The position numbers were made by a program, and so were the translations under genes. Positions 33,501 to 43,546 of a stretch of DNA of 64,000 bases are shown piece by piece. Under the pieces are notes generated by a model. The model searched no databases and was not told where the DNA came from. It was given only the letters and a program-made list of their open reading frames with translations. The stretch comes from Xenoacremonium recifei (taxonomy: Eukaryota; Ascomycota; Sordariomycetes; Hypocreales; Nectriaceae), in assembly GCA_012184525.1 (NCBI GenBank), contig WOFQ01000005.1:248001-312000 (forward strand), written 5' to 3'. Position 1 is the stretch's first letter; each line of letters opens with the position of its first letter.

Positions 33501-35850
33501 TAGCCTCCTCCAGTATGAGGCTCCTGATTGAAATTGCAGCCTTCTGCTAACACAGACGACTTTCACAGAAGAGCGTATCGTTCCTCAATCCGACCGACCT
33601 CGATCGAGCCTCCCACACGATCGGTGCTTGCCGATGAAATGCTCGACTTTCAACCCAACGCGGGCGCACTGTCAGACCCTCAGCAGAGCACGACCACGGA
33701 CGAGTGAGCATACTGCCAGAGGCGCCGCGATTCTGGAAGACAAGGCTTCGGAGGGTCAGCCGCGGGCGGCATTGGTAGGTTCCTAGTGATAATTGTTGCC
33801 AGGAATCCGGGCACTGCACCTACCAGAGAGGCTCACAGCCTACAGGGACACAAGCAAACGAGAAGGCTTCGCGCGAGGCTGCTGCATCGATCGACTTCGA
33901 CGACCGGATACGCACCCCCACGGTAGCACTCGTTCCTGCGACCATTCTATACCTCTTCCTACTCGAAGCCCAAGCACCGCACCGCAAAAAATCGACCGGC
34001 ATCCGGGCATACGGACGAGTCGACGCATAAGTTGTCGCATGGACATGCTGGCTTCACCTTGTCGGACCACGTGTCCTGCGTGTGCCTCAACTCCCGTCGC
34101 CTCGATGCATGAAAGCCTCCAGCGAATGGCACATGGTGCTTCTGGAACGCCACTGTTCCTCTCTTCCTACCTCACAGACCTGTCGCAAGCTGGAGTTGCC
34201 GAGGCTGGATGGATTGCGTCAGCTTGGCATCGCCTACGCAGCGTCCGCCGACTTTCGCGAGACGGATATTCTGGAGGTTGGGCGTGGAAGAGGATCTTGC
34301 TTAGGATGTGGCCAGTTCTTGATATCAATCCGGAAATTGCCACTGCCCTGCAAAATATGCTCACCGCGGCCCTCATGGTACAGACCAAGCGAAAGTTCAG
34401 GTTCGTCTTCTTGTCGCCAAGTTGCCAGCTCAGATTTGACATTGTTCCAGGTGTCCTATTCATCCCTATTCTACCCCTCCTCCCCTCCTGTTCCTCCTGT
34501 CCCCCCTGATGTTGTTCTACGGGGGCACGACTTGGAGAGGAACGAGCTCTGTCTACGTCGAAGTCATGACATTGCAACCTCACGATCTCGCTCCTGGGCT
34601 TGAGTGGATACTGCCGCAAAACTGCCAACTCCCTGCCCCTCGGATGAACTTCAAGTCAGATACTGGTTCAACCCAGCTGAGAAGCAACTCCAGGTACGTT
34701 GGTCCTTCGTTCTTTCATGTGCATTTCTCCTTGGCACCAGATCTATTCGAAAGGGAGGATCGTCTGACTGATATTTGAAACTCCTCTACAGAATGTCGAC
34801 TTGCTCCCGGTAGGATCTCGCTAGCCGCTGTTGTTCATTGACTGCCTGGCAAAGTGCCTCCTGAAGTCTGAATCTATCCCGACCTCCTGCACCTCTGGAT
34901 GCAGTCTGTTTGACGACCCAATCGCCAGCACGGCTCGTACTTCCAGAAATGGAGAAACCCCGTCCGCTCTGAAGATGATAGCAGAACCTTGCATTCAAGG
35001 GGTCGGATTGCTGAAAGCTCTGGAAGTCCTGAGACGACAGTCCCTCCTGATGAACGGATGATCGGAAGACCACACGCATTTGGAATACATCAAGACGATG
35101 CCGATGACCAACCTGTCTTCTTTTCTTCCGAGTGGCTCTTGTCCCTTCGCGTCCAACTCTTGCTTTCTGGCGAAACAGTGGTGAGCAACTGCTTCAACGT
35201 ACGTGCGACCTATCCCGACGGCGGAACTTGTTTGATACGGTCAAGGTTCTTGATGCTAACACTTCTCACAGTAGCAGTCGGTCCTGCAATCACTGAACCA
35301 AGAGAACCCCATTGCTCCCGTTCTGTTGATCGATGCCGGTGCCAGTGTCCTAGCACCCCTGTTTCTAAGCCAAGAAAACACCGACATCTCCGCGAAGACA
35401 ACCTTCCGGCCCATCTGAGCAGTCGCGGCCGCCTTCGTGAAGGGTTCCTACAGCATCAAAAACAAGGGCTCTTCCTACGTATCTTGCTTGTAAGTGATGC
35501 TTATTTCCATGTCAATCTCAGGACTAACATCATCTCAGATGATCCATTCACAAACGAGAGAAGTCCTCATCGACTCGGTTCGGTCTCCTCCCTCCCCAGC
35601 TGTCACGGTCGCCTTCGAGAAAGTCAGAATAACTCGACACGAGTTTGACAGTCGCAAGAAGAGATGGATTGGCAGTTCTGAGAAAGCACCCACGGTTCTC
35701 CATGGTCCGAGGGGGTGTCATTTGATGTCGCTCTTTTTGGTGGGCAAACTGATTGTCGCCAACCCCCTCGGCAACAGCCGGATCTTCGCGATGGCTCACA
35801 GACGGACCGGCAATTCGCGGAAACAATCTTGTAGGTAAACATTGATCTCC
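33501..35850 (+). pseudogene. possible relict multi-exon gene(s), unidentified
   Basis: Plus-strand segments with protein-like composition succeed each other in shifting frames. Examples are VLADEMLDFQPNAGALSDPQ (near 33.6-33.7 kb); ASIDFDDRIRTPTVALVPAT (33.88-34.03 kb); LQVRYWFNPAEKQLQ before a good donor (about 34.69 kb); and GETVVSNCFN, whose 76-nt intron (35199..35274) joins in phase to a frame containing LLIDAGASVLAPLFLSQE. That last frame stops at TGA 35416..35418, yet the codons after it continue plausibly (AVAAAFVKGSYSIKNKG) to a donor and then MIHSQTREVLIDSV. This looks like a decayed gene or a badly diverged one. I do not recognise the family, and the boundaries are approximate. Confidence 0.3.
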
Positions 35851-35985
35851 TAACTTGTTTTCCATCATCTTCGAAGTGCTTGATTGTCAGCATTGCGTTG
35901 TCTCCTTTTCGAAACTCGGCCCTTACCTGCCATCCCACTTACCCTACTCCGCATTCTTTGCTGAACATGACAACCTTAGCGCCGG

Positions 35986-35997
35986 CCGAAATCTCGG
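35986..35997. promoter_or_regulatory. CCGA-N4-TCGG palindrome upstream of the 3-HAD-like gene
   Basis: CCGAAATCTCGG, ending 149 bp before the ATG at 36146. One of six such sites in the 36-45 kb cluster. Confidence 0.55.
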
Positions 35998-36145
35998 CTC
36001 CCATTCATCGACAATCTTCCGACTCTATTCTTCCGACTCTCACGGCGACCGAGCGGCTCAAAACCGATCAACACTTAAACCCCGCAAGAGCTCCGACTGG
36101 CCTCCCGGATTCTCGCGCCTCGTTTCCAATCACCAAGACATCGCG

Positions 36146-37076
36146 ATGCAGACCGATCAAACCAAGATCACACTTGTCGGGGCGGGGACAATTGGCATGT
36201 CCTTTGCTGCGTTGTACCTGAAGCAGGTGCCACACGTCCAAGTCGTGATTTGCGACACACGGCCTGATCTAGAGGCATATACCCGCGCGACGCTCCCAGG
36301 TAAGCCCTGATTTCAACATCCCGACTCGTTTTAGGATAGCTCTAACCTCTCACATAGCCCTGCTCGAGGCGGACGAGGTAGAGGCCGTTGACGCGCACCT
36401 CGCTTCTGGTCGTCTCATTCTTGAGCCAGAGTTGAGCTCTGCTGTCAAGGATGCCAACATCATCCAGGAACAGGGTCCCGAGCTCGCCCCCTTCAAGCAG
36501 AATCTTTGGCGCCGAGCCGAAGAGCATGCTCCGCATTCGTGTCTTTTCTGGAGCAGCACTTCCGGCATCCCCGCATCCGTGCAGTCTCAAGACATGACGT
36601 CCAAGTCGCGTGTGATAGTCGTGCATCCTTACAACCCTCCTCATATCATGCCTTTGATCGAAATTGTCCCGTCTCCATCGACCTCCCCTTCAGTCGTCTC
36701 ACAAACGGTGGCTTTTTGGGAGGGACTCGGGAGATCTCCCATCGTCCTCAAAAAGGAGATCACCGGCTTCGTCGCCAACCGCTTGGCCTTTGCGCTCCTA
36801 CGTGAAGCTATCCATATCGTCAACGAAGGAGTTGTAGATGTGTCTGAGCTGGACAAAGTCGTGGAAAGTTCGATGGGACTGCGTTGGGCAAAGAATGGCC
36901 CATTCAAATCCTACGCCGCGGGCGGCGGAGAGGCAGGATTTGAGGGATTCATGGAGAAGATAGGCAAGACTGTTCAGGACTGCTGGGATGACATTGGTGT
37001 CATCAACAGAGGCGAGGAATGGGAAAAGGAGGTATACCGACAAACGCATAACTTTTACGGAAAGAAGACCGAATGA
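36146..37076 (+). CDS. 3-hydroxyacyl-CoA dehydrogenase family (L-gulonate 3-dehydrogenase-like) oxidoreductase
   Basis: Model join(36146..36299,36358..37076), 290 aa; the 58-nt intron has a GTAAGC donor and ATAG acceptor. The N-terminal Rossmann fold starts at TKITLVGAGTIGMSF with the NAD-type GxGxxG. The catalytic-type region IVVHPYNPPHIMPLIEIVPS carries the conserved HxxNPP. The second domain has GFVANRLAFALLREAIHIV, the dimerisation helices of the 3-HAD fold. At 290 residues it matches single-function 3-HAD, lambda-crystallin or L-gulonate dehydrogenases. The expected reaction is NAD-dependent oxidation of a 3-hydroxy acid or its CoA ester; the substrate is not readable. There is no peroxisomal SKL-type end (it ends KKTE). 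A CCGA-N4-TCGG site upstream ties it to the neighbouring cluster. Confidence 0.88.
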
Positions 37077-37244
37077 TGGGCAAGGTGTCAGCAGTAAAGA
37101 CTAACATTGGTAGGTTCGACTAAGGGAACATAGTGCATTGTGATCGGCTCGAGGGATATGCCCGCTCTAACTGACAACCTTCACATGGCTGCTTAGGCCG
37201 CATCGCTGCTGCTCCATTGATTGCGAGCATATAGTAGTTTGTCC

Positions 37245-38702
37245 CTACAAGGACAGAACGAAGTTTGGATGCCTCGAGCCAAGTTCGTGTTCTGGGATGT
37301 TGCCATCGTGAACTCGGCTGTCTCTTTCACCACGAGCCCTCCTTTTATTCTCGCCGTTGTTCTTCCACATTAGGAATGCCGCACATAAGGCGCTCCAGAC
37401 TGCCATGCCAAGCTGAACGTAGTTTCCCTTATTGATGTTATCAACACCAATGTACGTGAATGTCGCAATAATCCCACCAACCGTGCCCATCGCAACACTT
37501 GTCGAAAGCCCCGTGGCTCTAACGAAATGTGGGTGAAGGTTGTTGCAGAGCCACACTGAGAGTGGAGGGATCTCAGAGAAGACCCCCATGGCGGTGATAA
37601 AGAGTCCAAAGTATCGCACTCCGGTGTTTTCGCACGCAACCTCCAAGATCCACCCGATGGATTGACAGAGACAGGCACCGATCATGAAAGGACCACGAAT
37701 TTGGAGTCGATCAGATAGGTGGGCTGTAATGAGGATAGTGATGACTGCTGCAATGTAGGGTGGGACGCTTAGAAGCTGGGAATGCAAGGTGCTGTACCCA
37801 AATGCTTTGATGATGGAGGGCGAGAAGAGACTGTACGCGTAGACGTTGCAGTAACAGCCAATGCTAGCAAGCGACAGAACGATTGTGTTCCAGTCCAGGA
37901 GGCCCTGCTTCGCCTTTCTCCATGAGAACCTCTCTTTCTCCAGGTCCTCGCTGTCTCCATGGCCACCCTCGCCAGCTCGTAGCTTTGCCCTTGCTAATTC
38001 TGCCGCGGTCAAGAATTTGCATTGGGAAGGCAAATTTGGCAATAAAGCTATGGAGACAAGCGCAATTAGAACAGTAATGGCCCCTTCAATGAAGAAGATC
38101 CACGGCCAGTTCTGATATCTGCCTACGCTGATTTGTCCAAGCCCCGAGGCCAAAAGTCCCCCGAAAGCACCAGAGAGCGGTGCCGAAACGTAGAACCAGG
38201 CCACTCGTCGCTGCGTATCAAATCGTCGGTAGAACAGCCCAAGGTATAAGAACAAGCAGGGAGTCAAACCGCCCTCAAAGAACCCTAACAGGCATCTGAC
38301 GACATATAGTTGCGTGGCAGTTCTGACGAAACCGAGACCAATCGTTGTGAGACCGAAACAAAGGATACTGAGACTCAAAAATAGCCTCGGTCCAACAATC
38401 TTGAAGATCCAGGCAGCAGGAACGTCGACTATCATGTAGACAATGAAGAACAGGGAGAGTGCGATGTTGTAGTCATTGCCCTGTAGCTTCAGGTCTGCGT
38501 AAAGTCCGGCGATACTGGCGTTGCCAATGCTTGCTCGGTCCATAAAACTGAAGAGATAAATGGCAAAGAGAAAAGGGATAATGTGAATGTCGTATTTTCT
38601 GTTTAACTGTTCGTCGATCTTGGCGTCTTCGTTCTGTGCTTGCTCGTCCCTGAGGTCTTCCTCGTGCTCCAGCTTGATGTCTTTGCAGTTGTTAGCAGGC
38701 AT
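37245..38702 (-). CDS. MFS permease, allantoate/anion:cation symporter (Dal5-like) family
   Basis: Single exon of 485 aa from ATG 38702. An upstream in-frame ATG at 38828 lies beyond the TATA box (38791-38798), so it is unlikely to be in the transcript. The family is shown by YDIHIIPFLFAIYLFSFMDR at helix 1, GNASIAG, the helix 4 to 5 segment VRCLLGFFEGGLTPCLFLYL, FYRRFDTQRRVAWFY, and NWPWIFFIEGAITVLIALV between the two halves. Twelve hydrophobic segments are visible. Members take up carboxylates and vitamins (allantoate, nicotinate, pantothenate, tartrate-like acids) with protons. It is convergent with the 3-HAD-like gene (168 bp between stops), and two CCGA-N4-TCGG palindromes lie in its promoter. 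Confidence 0.92.
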   Translation of the reverse strand: MPANNCKDIKLEHEEDLRDEQAQNEDAKIDEQLNRKYDIHIIPFLFAIYLFSFMDRASIGNASIAGLYADLKLQGNDYNIALSLFFIVYMIVDVPAAWIFKIVGPRLFLSLSILCFGLTTIGLGFVRTATQLYVVRCLLGFFEGGLTPCLFLYLGLFYRRFDTQRRVAWFYVSAPLSGAFGGLLASGLGQISVGRYQNWPWIFFIEGAITVLIALVSIALLPNLPSQCKFLTAAELARAKLRAGEGGHGDSEDLEKERFSWRKAKQGLLDWNTIVLSLASIGCYCNVYAYSLFSPSIIKAFGYSTLHSQLLSVPPYIAAVITILITAHLSDRLQIRGPFMIGACLCQSIGWILEVACENTGVRYFGLFITAMGVFSEIPPLSVWLCNNLHPHFVRATGLSTSVAMGTVGGIIATFTYIGVDNINKGNYVQLGMAVWSALCAAFLMWKNNGENKRRARGERDSRVHDGNIPEHELGSRHPNFVLSL

Positions 38703-38790
38703 GGTTCTTGTCGCGGGGGCTTCTTCACTGTTAAGGTCTTTCCTGGTTGTTCGCGTCTCGTACGCAGATGACTTTGATCTGGTGTACTGC

Positions 38791-38798
38791 TTATATAG
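38791..38798 (-). promoter_or_regulatory. TATA box of the Dal5-like permease
   Basis: CCTATATAAG-type box on the minus strand, about 89-96 bp upstream of ATG 38702; it decides the start codon. Confidence 0.6.
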
Positions 38799-38972
38799 GG
38801 CTCTTAGGCCACCTACGGAACCCCTCATTCATGGAATCAGAAGGCTGAACCTAGGCCTCTAGTGGATGATCCTGCTTCGGGTCAGTGTTAGCCAGGCAAT
38901 CCTAGCCCGTGAGGCCGATGCTACCTCAGTTTTACGGTCTAACCTGATGGTGTGCAGCTCCCTGAGTCGAAG

Positions 38973-38984
38973 CCGAGTTCTCGG
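38973..38984. promoter_or_regulatory. CCGA-N4-TCGG palindrome, permease promoter site 1
   Basis: CCGAGTTCTCGG, about 270 bp upstream of ATG 38702. Confidence 0.55.
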
Positions 38985-39088
38985 GGGTGTGGGGAGCCCC
39001 TTGCCACCGAAATCCGGGGTGATGACGATTCCGGTCAGTCTAGCTGCTAGATGCGCACGGCTGTCGCATGGCTTGCACAGGACGTCTT

Positions 39089-39100
39089 CCGACATATCGG
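39089..39100. promoter_or_regulatory. CCGA-N4-TCGG palindrome, permease promoter site 2
   Basis: CCGACATATCGG, about 390 bp upstream of ATG 38702. Confidence 0.5.
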
Positions 39101-39273
39101 ACCTCTGGAGTGGACGATCTAGTCAAGTCCGGGGTCCGGGGAAGGCTAGACAACATCTGTACGTGGACTTGAGTCAGGTCTGCTATAGGAGGCTTCAGAT
39201 AACGACTTCACGGGTCGAGACTGACAAATCAAACCGAAACGATAGTATTCCCTCCTAACCTGCGACTGGAGTC

Positions 39274-40323
39274 TCATTCAATCCGAATAACCACTTTGCC
39301 CCACTGCTTCTTCTCCTGTAAATATCTGAAAGCCTGAACAGCGTCTCGGAACGAAAATACAGTGTCATCCACGACAGGCTTGATATTATGCTCCTCGATG
39401 AACGAGTTCAGGGCCTCGAACTGCTCCTTCGAACCAACACTCGTTCCCCTCACGATAGCTAGAGACGTGAGAAAGTCAACAGACTTGAATCCAGGGACAT
39501 CACTCTTCCCACCTAGAAATCCGATAATTGAAATGACACCTTCCATCTTAAGCGCTTTGAGAGACTGCCACATAGTTGAGTCACCCCCCACCTCGAGAAT
39601 ATGCTCTACCCCTTCTGAGTTCGGCGTCATATTACGAGCAGTTTCGCCCCAATTCGGATCTTCTTTATAGTTGATAACATGTTGAACACCCATGCGTTTG
39701 AGACGTTCAGCCTTCTCTCTCGAGGAAGTGGTTGCGATAACCGTCGCACCAGCAGCCAAGGCAATCTGAATGGCGAAGAGGCTGACACCACCAGTACCCT
39801 GAGTGAGGACATAATCTCCTGACTTCAAAGACCTGCCCGATATTCCATAGAGGGCATTCCAAGCTGTAGTTCCTGCACATGGCAATGTTGAAGCCTGCTC
39901 TGGCGTCAAATTGTTGGGTGAAGCAACGAGGGCTTTCTCTTCAAAGACGGCGTATTTCCTAAGCACGCCGTCCAGAGAGCTGCCCAATGAGTATTGACGA
40001 GTGTCTGGCTTAAAATACCCGGCCTGGTGTGTTCCATTAAAGAGGGGAGATACTCGATCACCTACACGGAAGCGAGTCACGTCGCATCCCACCCCTAGGA
40101 CAATACTTGCTGCATCGGAGCAAGGCACGATGCCATCTGTAGCGGCCATCGGATACTCTCCAGTGAGCATAGCGATGTCGCGATAATTAAGCGACACGGC
40201 CTCAATCTGGATCAGGCAGGACGTATTGCCCAGAGCTGACAGAGGCCTAGCAGGTTGGAAGTTCAGTCCGTCAAAACCGTTGGCGGGTCTGGACGACCAG
40301 GCTGGACTGCTCTGAATGTCCAT
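39274..40323 (-). CDS. MDR-family NAD(P)-dependent alcohol dehydrogenase/quinone oxidoreductase
   Basis: Single exon of 349 aa. The N-terminal GroES-like domain (LIQIEAVSLNYRDIAMLTGEY, CSDAASIVLGVGCDVTRFRVGDRV) is followed by the Rossmann domain with GDYVLTQGTGGVSLFAIQIA and ATTSSREKAERLKRMGVQHVINY. The structural zinc Cys cluster of classical alcohol dehydrogenases is absent, and catalytic zinc ligands are not evident. That places it with zinc-independent MDR reductases (YogA/quinone oxidoreductase-like). It probably reduces an activated double bond or carbonyl with NADPH; the substrate is unknown. It is divergent from the 2-oxoglutarate oxygenase gene and shares a 530-bp promoter with one CCGA-N4-TCGG site. 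Confidence 0.9.
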   Translation of the reverse strand: MDIQSSPAWSSRPANGFDGLNFQPARPLSALGNTSCLIQIEAVSLNYRDIAMLTGEYPMAATDGIVPCSDAASIVLGVGCDVTRFRVGDRVSPLFNGTHQAGYFKPDTRQYSLGSSLDGVLRKYAVFEEKALVASPNNLTPEQASTLPCAGTTAWNALYGISGRSLKSGDYVLTQGTGGVSLFAIQIALAAGATVIATTSSREKAERLKRMGVQHVINYKEDPNWGETARNMTPNSEGVEHILEVGGDSTMWQSLKALKMEGVISIIGFLGGKSDVPGFKSVDFLTSLAIVRGTSVGSKEQFEALNSFIEEHNIKPVVDDTVFSFRDAVQAFRYLQEKKQWGKVVIRIE

Positions 40324-40853
40324 CTTGTAGATGTCTTCCTTAGGTTCTCTTCTTCCTTGTTTTACGCAGACAAATGATTGAAGAAGAAATCATTAAAATG
40401 ATCACAGAGTAAACGGGTATGACGTTAAACTGCACTCTCCGAGGGTCTTCCTCATAATCGAACCATGCCATACTGAATTCGAATTTGTCATCCCGAGTTG
40501 GAGACTGTGCGGGGTTTAGACGGGGCTACTGATACCGACAACTGCTGGTATCTTCGTCTCTGTGGGATTGAAGCTGGCCGAAAAGTCGGACCTCCACAAG
40601 AGATCTACAATGGGGCCGGGTTTTAGGTCAACCCAGGTCACTTCGAGATACTGGCCGGTGGCCTTCATCATCTGACGATTCCGGATCTCGGGAGTGTATC
40701 TGGGCGTTAACCTTTCAATGGCGGGAGTCGTCAGATCTGTTGCTCGCTGAGGCAACCGGGTATTTATAAGGACAATGAACCTCATTTACACGGATACCGA
40801 CACATGACTCAAGAGGAATTGTTTCTCAAGCCCTGAACGAAAGCACAACCATC
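40324..40853. promoter_or_regulatory. bidirectional promoter between MDR reductase and 2OG oxygenase
   Basis: 530 bp between start codons. It contains CCGAAAAGTCGG (40578-40589), a shorter-spaced relative CCGGATCTCGG (40681-40691), and a TATTTATA-like core (40761-40768) about 90 bp before ATG 40854. Confidence 0.6.
40578..40589. promoter_or_regulatory. CCGA-N4-TCGG palindrome, reductase/oxygenase promoter
   Basis: CCGAAAAGTCGG, about 255 bp from one start codon and 265 bp from the other, so placed to act on both genes. Confidence 0.55.
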
Positions 40854-42024
40854 ATGCCGAGCAAATCACTCCCCGACGTTGACCACTTCGAGCCCGTCGC
40901 TCTATCCAAAGAATCAATTGACTTCGTTTCTTTGCATACCATCGACTTATCCCTATATGACAATGGCGTGGCTGCACGAAAACAGCTCGCAGAGCAAGTT
41001 CGTGAGGCTATGACCACACAGGGATTCTTCACCCTAGTCAATCACGGCATCTCTGAGGATAAGATCTCCCGCCAGGTTGACATTGGCCACACTATCCTGA
41101 AGCGGACCCCACAAGAGGAAAAGGAGCGTCTTCGGGCCAAAATCCGTGAAGAAGGCAACTATTTCGGCTTCAAACCTCGAGGTGTTTGGAAGACGATTGG
41201 CAAAGCCGTCGACAAGATCGAGCAGTTCAATGTGTACCGCAACATGACGCTTCATGAGCAACCGAAGGCATTTGAGCCGTTCCGCTCTGAAGTACAGCAA
41301 TTCATTGACACAACTCACAATGTCGTCTTGTTCAAGATCTTGAGGTTGTTTGCCATCGCTCTGGAAATCGAGGATGAGGACTACTTTGTTAAGCTTCATC
41401 GTTATGATCTAAAAGACTTGTCCTGGCTGAGATACATGGAGTACTACGATGAGCACACTGAGAAGAATCCCGAGGAGAAGACACTTTGGTTACAGGGACA
41501 TCGCGACTTGACCTGTCTGACAATCCTGTTTTCTCAGCCCATGGCCAGTCTCCAGGTCCGGGACGTTCATGATGGCTCTCAGTGGAGTATGTATCTTCCC
41601 GTAGCAGGTCTATCCGACATTAAGGCTAACTAAGCCCGATCTAGAATACGTTCAGCATATTCCAGGTGCCATCATTGTAAATGCAGGTGAAGTCATGCAG
41701 TGGTTTACAGGCGGATACTTCACGGCAGCAATCCACCGGGTCGTAGAGCCCCCGGCTGACCAACGCGGGCATGACCGCAGCAGCGTTTTCTACTTCTCTG
41801 TTCCGAATGACGACGTTATTATCAACACAGTCCTGGATCAAAGCCCAGTTTTGCGCAGAGCGGGAGTGGAGATGGCACACAGGGTTGGTGAAGCCCCTAC
41901 GTCTAAAGAATGGGTGACGGGAAGAGTCAAGATCACGGGCAAGACCACTCTTTTCGAGGACGAGAAAGACGGCAACATGTTCGAGGAACGTGTTGGAAAT
42001 GTCACGACTAAATGGTTCCGATGA
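40854..42024 (+). CDS. 2-oxoglutarate/Fe(II)-dependent dioxygenase (isopenicillin N synthase-like fold)
   Basis: Model join(40854..41586,41645..42024), 370 aa; the 58-nt intron has a GTATGT donor and TCTAG acceptor. The DIOX_N domain begins TIDLSLYDNG...QGFFTLVNHGI. The double-stranded beta-helix core follows, with the iron triad His216 and Asp218 (LQGHRDLT) and His275 (AAIHRVV). Arg289 (DRSSVFYF) would bind the 2-oxoglutarate carboxylate. All cofactor residues are present. Expected chemistry is hydroxylation or desaturation of a small molecule with succinate and CO2 released. The neighbours suggest a catabolic rather than biosynthetic role, because no PKS, NRPS or terpene synthase lies nearby. 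Confidence 0.9.
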
Positions 42025-42358
42025 GCTTGATTTGGGATATTTGAAGAGAATACATTCAGGTCGATCATTGGCCAAAATCAAGCAAGAAAGCATGTTCCCA
42101 ATCCATCCTCCCGAGGCTAAAGTGATGATAAATATGGATTGTCACACCAATCTGTCTTCCGTCCTGCGATAAACACCCCCCTCGAGGAAAATCGCTGCTG
42201 CCACTTCAGGTAATTCCAGCCAGCAAGCACGTATCAAACAAACAGAGAAGGCTTATTACGGTGTTTTTATATGTAATTATAGACAAATTTACTTGGCGCG
42301 ATGGTCGTTTAAGTTAAGGAAGCTCAATTATCCTTTTTCTCAACTGCAGACTCAGCGG
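42025..42358. other. convergent intergenic region, no gene seen
   Basis: Presumed 3' UTRs of the oxygenase and cupin genes. Confidence 0.55.
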
Positions 42359-42962
42359 CTAGTCGGTTAATCCTGGTATCTTGCTAATCTCTAGTGATTT
42401 GCCCAATACTTCAACGGTTGTTGACGGTACTATGACAACCATATAACGACAATATTCCGAGGTAACATTCTTCCACCCATGCAAAGTCCCCCTTGGATAA
42501 CTCGTTAGGGCCATTTATTTTCGTGTTTAGTCAGACTTACTTTTGCACCATAACATCTCCTTCGTTCAGAGTCTTCTCAACACCATTCTCGAGAACGGCT
42601 ACGATAGACCCCTTCAGGATTACCATGTAATCCAGGCTTGAATTTCTGTGAAGGTATACATCTCCATTTTTTGGGCTTGGCGGGAAGTCAACAATCTCGC
42701 AAACTATTCCACCTCCAACAGAACGGCGAAGATTCTCGACTTGCAACTCGTCATTGCTTCCTTGGATCTGAGCTGGATATCCGCGTGCTTGGTGGATGAG
42801 AGTGAAGCCTGCCTGGATGCCTGTCTTGGCGGTAGCTTGCTTCAGGACAGGACTAACAGGTATAAGATCTTCATCATGCGTGAAAATAGCCGTCCCGTTC
42901 GCAGTATGGCCAGTAACTACACGGCGAACTGTAGGTAGATGCGGCAGAGGTTGGAACGACAT
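42359..42962 (-). CDS. small cupin-domain protein
   Basis: Model complement(join(42359..42491,42541..42962)), 184 aa; the 49-nt intron (GTAAGT..CCAAG) falls just before the second cupin motif. One RmlC-like cupin barrel: motif 1 around NGDVYLHRNSSLDYMVILKG and motif 2 NEGDVMVQKGTLHGWKN. Only one His in each motif is evident (His of YLHRN, His of TLHGW), fewer than the canonical metal set. It may be an isomerase, an epimerase, or a metal-poor cupin. Single-cupin proteins of this size accompany many fungal catabolic and metabolite clusters without a fixed function. It is divergent from the lyase gene with a CCGA-N4-TCGG site in between. Confidence 0.85.
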
Positions 42963-43178
42963 ATCTGCGAGCTGGTCTTTCTGAAGAAAAGAGAACGCAA
43001 TATGCCATCTCCTGGGCCAAATTATGTAAACCCAAAAGATATGATGTTGCTATGACAAACCCCCCCAAGGATCGGCGAGGTGTCCCGACTGAAGGCAAGG
43101 TCCTTGGTTCATCCAGCTACTCACCCTGGTCTCCATGGACTCGGCGTTCGGATTATTCGGTCAAGCTAACGAGCATTG

Positions 43179-43190
43179 CCGAATACTCGG
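43179..43190. promoter_or_regulatory. CCGA-N4-TCGG palindrome, cupin/lyase promoter
   Basis: CCGAATACTCGG, about 220 bp from the cupin ATG and 360 bp from the lyase ATG. Confidence 0.55.
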
Positions 43191-43252
43191 ATGTGTTTGC
43201 GGGGATTGCTGCGGGACGGTATGCTGCCCCATAACACCGACCCTACAAGGAG

Positions 43253-43264
43253 CCGAGTATTCGC
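43253..43264. promoter_or_regulatory. imperfect second copy of the palindrome
   Basis: CCGAGTATTCGC; one mismatch to CCGAGTATTCGG, the reverse complement of the site at 43179. Confidence 0.35.
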
Positions 43265-43546
43265 AATACGGGCTGTCTTCCATGGCCCTCCACCCCTGTG
43301 AGCTCAATATTACCGTTCGTTGACGAGCAGTACTGTGGCGGTTGAGTTGGGATAATTGTCCGATAAGATGGTGTATGTCGGCAATACTATCAATTGGATC
43401 GCCCTTATGATCCTCGAAGCATTACTTCTATAGCACAGCTCAATACCACGTCTGTCAACAATCAATTGTCTAACGACCGAGACTTCCATTACCGCTATCT
43501 CCTGTCATTAGAGAAAAAACAACTCATCACACCGTGACAGGACAAG

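Larger units (their letters stand above)
38703..39273. promoter_or_regulatory. promoter of the Dal5-like permease, with two palindromes
   Basis: Holds the permease promoter and the 3' end of the reductase gene. It contains a TATATA core and CCGA-N4-TCGG sites at 38973-38984 and 39089-39100. No gene seen. Confidence 0.6.
42963..43546. promoter_or_regulatory. bidirectional promoter between cupin and lyase genes
   Basis: 584 bp. It contains CCGAATACTCGG (43179-43190) and, 62 bp further on, CCGAGTATTCGC (43253-43264). The second matches the reverse complement of the first at 11 of 12 positions. Confidence 0.6.

Noticed and set aside
34786..35079. 97-codon minus-strand ORF with a bZIP-like look (LQEALCQAVNEQQRLARSYR)
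   Set aside because: Its basic and heptad pattern is incomplete, and it is antisense to plus-strand segments with better exon signals.
38703..38828. Upstream ATG adding 42 residues to permease 1
   Set aside because: A TATA box at 38791-38798 lies between the two ATGs, so the upstream one is probably not transcribed; the extension has no family similarity.
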